Of a stretch of DNA of 23,089 nucleotides, positions 20,935 through 23,089 are shown one piece after another. The position numbers and the translations under genes were made by a program. The notes under the pieces were generated by a model. That model did no database searches. It was not told where the DNA came from and saw only the letters and a list, made by a program, of their open reading frames with translations. The number at the start of each line of letters is the position of its first letter. Position 1 is the first letter of the stretch. The stretch comes from DASQVO01 sp035640715 (lineage in GTDB: Bacteria > Actinomycetota > Actinomycetes > Streptosporangiales > Streptosporangiaceae). Location: contig DASQVO010000006.1 of NCBI GenBank assembly GCA_035640715.1, positions 1-23,089 on the forward strand, read 5' to 3'.

Positions 20935-21681
20935 ATGGGCGAGCAGGTCATGGTCGACTGGTCAGCCAGACTCGGTTCCGGACGGGAGTTTGTGGCCCGG
21001 ACCGCCACGGCTGACCGGGTGGCGGATGTGCTGCGCACCCGGATCATCGAGGGGCTGTTCCCACCGGGTACCCGGCTGTCGGAGGAGGCCATCGGGCAGG
21101 TTCTCGGGGTCTCCCGCAACACGCTTCGCGAGGCGTTCCGGCTGCTGTGCCACGAACGCTTGGCGGTGCACGAGCTGAACCGCGGGGTGTTCGTGCGGGT
21201 TCTCTCGGCCGACGATGTCGTCGACCTCTACCGGCTGCGCCGTCTGATCGAGGGCGCCGCCGTACGCGCGGCCGGGCAATGCCCGCCGGGTGCCCTCGAC
21301 GCGGTGCGCGCGGCCGTAAGTGACGGGGAACACGCGGCGGCACGAGAGCTATGGCGGGAGGCCGGTACGGCCGACCTGCGCTTCCATCAGGCGCTGGCTG
21401 GGCTCTTGGGCAGCCCTCGCATCGATGAGCTGATGCGGGGCGTGCTGGCCGAACTCCGGCTGGTATTCCACGTCATGCCGAGCCGGCAGCGCTTCCATCA
21501 GGCTTACCTTGCGCGCAACCGGGAGATCTGCGAACTGCTCGAGGCGGGGAACGTCCCAGCCGCCGAACGCGCTCTGACGGTCTACCTCGATGACGCCGAG
21601 CGCGAACTCGTGAGCGCCTACCGGGAGCGCGACGTCGGAGCGGAATCGATGGGTGAAGCGGGTAAGGCCCTCTCCCGATGA
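20935..21681 (+). CDS. GntR-family regulator, FadR subfamily (FCD domain)
   Basis: This is a 248-residue cytoplasmic regulator. The winged helix (about residues 24-90) shows RVADVLRTRIIEGLFPPGTRLSEEAIGQVLGVSRNTLREAFRLL, written here only to name its standard GntR pattern. The C-terminal FCD domain follows at about 95-225. Of the usual four metal ligands, D147 and H151 (DLRFH) are kept, but the later histidines appear replaced by N195 and Y217. The ATG at 20935 has GGAGGTG (20920-20926) 8 bases upstream. Its stop overlaps the pxpB start by 4 bp, so regulator and enzyme are translated together. It probably represses the divergent permease operon, and maybe its own, with 5-oxoproline or a peptide product as a possible effector. 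Confidence 0.93.
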   Translation: MGEQVMVDWSARLGSGREFVARTATADRVADVLRTRIIEGLFPPGTRLSEEAIGQVLGVSRNTLREAFRLLCHERLAVHELNRGVFVRVLSADDVVDLYRLRRLIEGAAVRAAGQCPPGALDAVRAAVSDGEHAAARELWREAGTADLRFHQALAGLLGSPRIDELMRGVLAELRLVFHVMPSRQRFHQAYLARNREICELLEAGNVPAAERALTVYLDDAERELVSAYRERDVGAESMGEAGKALSR

Positions 21682-22295
21682 GGGCGCTACCGGTCGGAGC
21701 GCGGGCGCTCCTTGTGGAACTAGATGGGGCCGCCGAGGTGAACGCCCTGCATGCGGAGATCGAGCTACGCCGCCGGGATGGCCGTCTGCCGGCGCTGGAG
21801 GAGGTCGTGCCGGCGGCCGGCACCATCCTGATCGACGGTCTTGCCGATCCGGTGGCCTTCGCCCGCGACCTGAACGGCTGGAACGTGCCGCCCGCCCCGG
21901 TCGGCGAGGGCCGGCTCGTTGAGGTGCCGGCGATCTACGACGGCCCCGACCTCGCGAATGTGGCAGGCCATTGGGGCATGACCATCCGTGAAGTGATCGC
22001 CACGCATACCTCTGCGGACCATCGCGTCGCGTTCTGCGGTTTCGCTCCCGGGTTCGCCTACATCGAAGGCCTGCCCTCCGGGCACACCGTGCCCCGGCAC
22101 GCCAACCCGCGGACAGCGGTGCCCGCCGGTAGCGTCGCGCTGGCGGGCGAGTTCACCGGTATCTATCCCCGCTCGTCTCCTGGCGGCTGGCAGTTGATCG
22201 GCCGGACGGACATCGCGCTGTGGGATCCGGACCGTGCACCGGCCGCACTTCTCACCCCGGGCATCCGCGTTCGCTTCGTTGAGCTGGAGCCGTGA
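21678..22295 (+). CDS. pxpB: 5-oxoprolinase subunit PxpB (KipI / allophanate hydrolase subunit 1 family)
   Basis: PxpB pairs with PxpC to form the ATP-using part of bacterial 5-oxoprolinase, which works with PxpA to turn 5-oxoproline into glutamate. The 205-residue protein shows the family motifs AFCGFAPGFAYIEGLP (118-133), PRTAVPAGSVALAG (144-157), and IYPRSSPGGWQLIG (162-175). The N-terminal third is less conserved, as is usual. The ATG at 21678 overlaps the gntR stop (ATGA), and its own stop overlaps the next start (GTGA), so the three genes form a tightly coupled operon. Members of this family are often misnamed allophanate hydrolase; pcp and pxpA nearby favour 5-oxoprolinase. Confidence 0.93.
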   Translation: MRALPVGARALLVELDGAAEVNALHAEIELRRRDGRLPALEEVVPAAGTILIDGLADPVAFARDLNGWNVPPAPVGEGRLVEVPAIYDGPDLANVAGHWGMTIREVIATHTSADHRVAFCGFAPGFAYIEGLPSGHTVPRHANPRTAVPAGSVALAGEFTGIYPRSSPGGWQLIGRTDIALWDPDRAPAALLTPGIRVRFVELEP

Positions 22296-23089
22296 CCCGT
22301 ACGGTTGACATCGTCAAGGCCGGCCCGCTCACAACCGTCCAGGATCGCGGCCGGATCGGTTTCGCACACCTGGCCGTACCACGCTCAGGCGCACTCGACG
22401 CACCCGCGTGGCGGCTGGCGAACCGCCTGGTCGGCAACCCCCCGCACGCCGCCGCGCTGGAGACCACCGTGTCGGGCCCGGTGCTACGCCCGCGCGACGC
22501 CTGCCACATCGTTGTCACCGGCGCCTGGTGTCCCGTTCTGATCGATGGCCGGCCCGGCCCCTGGGGGATTCCGTTCCGGGTCCGGCCCGGCCAGATCGTC
22601 GAGATCGGCACCGCCACCCGCGGCCTGCGCAGCTATGTCGCCATATCGGGAGGGCTCGCCGTCGATCGGATACTCGACAGTCGATCCACCGACCTGCTGT
22701 CGGGCCTCGGCCCAGCCCCGCTGCGTGACGGCGACCTGTTGCCACTCGGCCCGCCGGAAGGGCCGCCTGCCGCCATCGACTACGCCCCCTACCCGCCTCC
22801 ACCCACCGAACTTCTCCTCCGCGTCCTTCTGGGGCCCCGCCACGATTGGTTCACCGACGAGGCACTTATCACGCTCGCTCGCGCTACCTACACCGTGGCC
22901 TCAGCGAGCAACCGCATCGCCCTCCGGCTCGATGGACCACCGTTGCGACGCCGTCACACCGCCGAACTGCCCAGCGAGCCCGTCGTCACCGGCGCCGTCG
23001 AAGTGCCCCCGGACGGACACCCGCTGATCTTCCTCAACGACCACCCCACGACGGCCGGCTACCCGGTGATTGCCGTCGTTGTCCCCGAT
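22292..23089 (+). CDS. pxpC: 5-oxoprolinase subunit PxpC (KipA / biotin-dependent carboxyltransferase-like family), cut by window end
   Basis: The frame is open from the GTG at 22292 to the last base, giving 266 residues without a stop; family members have about 290-330, so only the C-terminal end is missing. Motifs are TVQDRGRIGFAHLAVPRSGALD (15-36, the family opening), SRSTDL followed by a Gly-rich turn (around 130), and a near-end FLNDHPTTAGYPVIA that corresponds to the usual QTTGGYP segment. It overlaps pxpB by 4 bp. It is the partner of PxpB in the ATP-dependent opening of the 5-oxoproline ring. The name carboxyltransferase reflects fold similarity and not function. Any gene beyond it cannot be seen. 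Confidence 0.92.
   Translation, partial: MTRTVDIVKAGPLTTVQDRGRIGFAHLAVPRSGALDAPAWRLANRLVGNPPHAAALETTVSGPVLRPRDACHIVVTGAWCPVLIDGRPGPWGIPFRVRPGQIVEIGTATRGLRSYVAISGGLAVDRILDSRSTDLLSGLGPAPLRDGDLLPLGPPEGPPAAIDYAPYPPPPTELLLRVLLGPRHDWFTDEALITLARATYTVASASNRIALRLDGPPLRRRHTAELPSEPVVTGAVEVPPDGHPLIFLNDHPTTAGYPVIAVVVPD

Noticed and set aside
21678..23089. pxpB/pxpC as a urea amidolyase (allophanate hydrolase) pair
   Set aside because: The family names overlap, but there is no urea carboxylase or biotin carrier nearby, whereas pcp and pxpA are present, so 5-oxoprolinase is the better reading.

Overview
The window is very GC-rich, densely coded DNA with many GTG starts and strong third-position GC bias, typical of Actinomycetota. 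A F420-dependent oxidoreductase of the glucose-6-phosphate dehydrogenase type, a GlnA2-type glutamine synthetase and a long glutamine-dependent NadE support this. The order panB ... nadE ... glnA2 resembles, from memory, the chromosomal core of Streptomyces and relatives. The genus cannot be fixed from the sequence alone. No rRNA, tRNA, CRISPR array or insertion sequence was recognised.

Positions 1-5526 hold small metabolic and hypothetical genes: a SPOR-like small protein, a tandem pair of two-domain YbjQ (putative heavy-metal-binding) proteins, a converging SIS-like hypothetical, a F420-dependent oxidoreductase and a zinc/NAD formaldehyde-type dehydrogenase. The dehydrogenase is followed by a 16-bp-stem terminator and what looks like the decayed C-terminus of an SDR oxidoreductase. 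Positions 5527-8518 hold panB and, divergently, a cytoplasmic beta-lactamase-fold serine hydrolase.

Positions 8726-13849 form a drug-export block. A PadR regulator and a DHA2 exporter make one operon, with a good promoter and a palindrome over its -10 box. A second DHA2 exporter and a TetR regulator make another, preceded by a perfect 10-bp inverted repeat. The block lies between core genes and looks accessory. nadE and glnA2 follow, diverging across a 404-bp gap that holds a GlnR-like half box and a possible 32-codon gene.

Positions 17645-23089 are the most interesting part: a self-contained pyroglutamate (5-oxoproline) locus built as two divergent operons. One strand carries an NCS1-family permease with an unusual eight-cysteine cytosolic tail, pyroglutamyl-peptidase (pcp) and pxpA. 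The other carries a GntR/FadR-type regulator, pxpB and pxpC, the last cut by the window end. Stop and start codons overlap by 4 bp at pcp, pxpB and pxpC. A perfect palindrome matching the FadR-subfamily operator pattern sits exactly between the -35 and -10 of the permease promoter. The proposed logic is that Pcp frees 5-oxoproline from peptides, the permease imports it, PxpABC hydrolyses it to glutamate, and the GntR protein senses the substrate. The neighbouring glnA2 would be a possible user of the glutamate.
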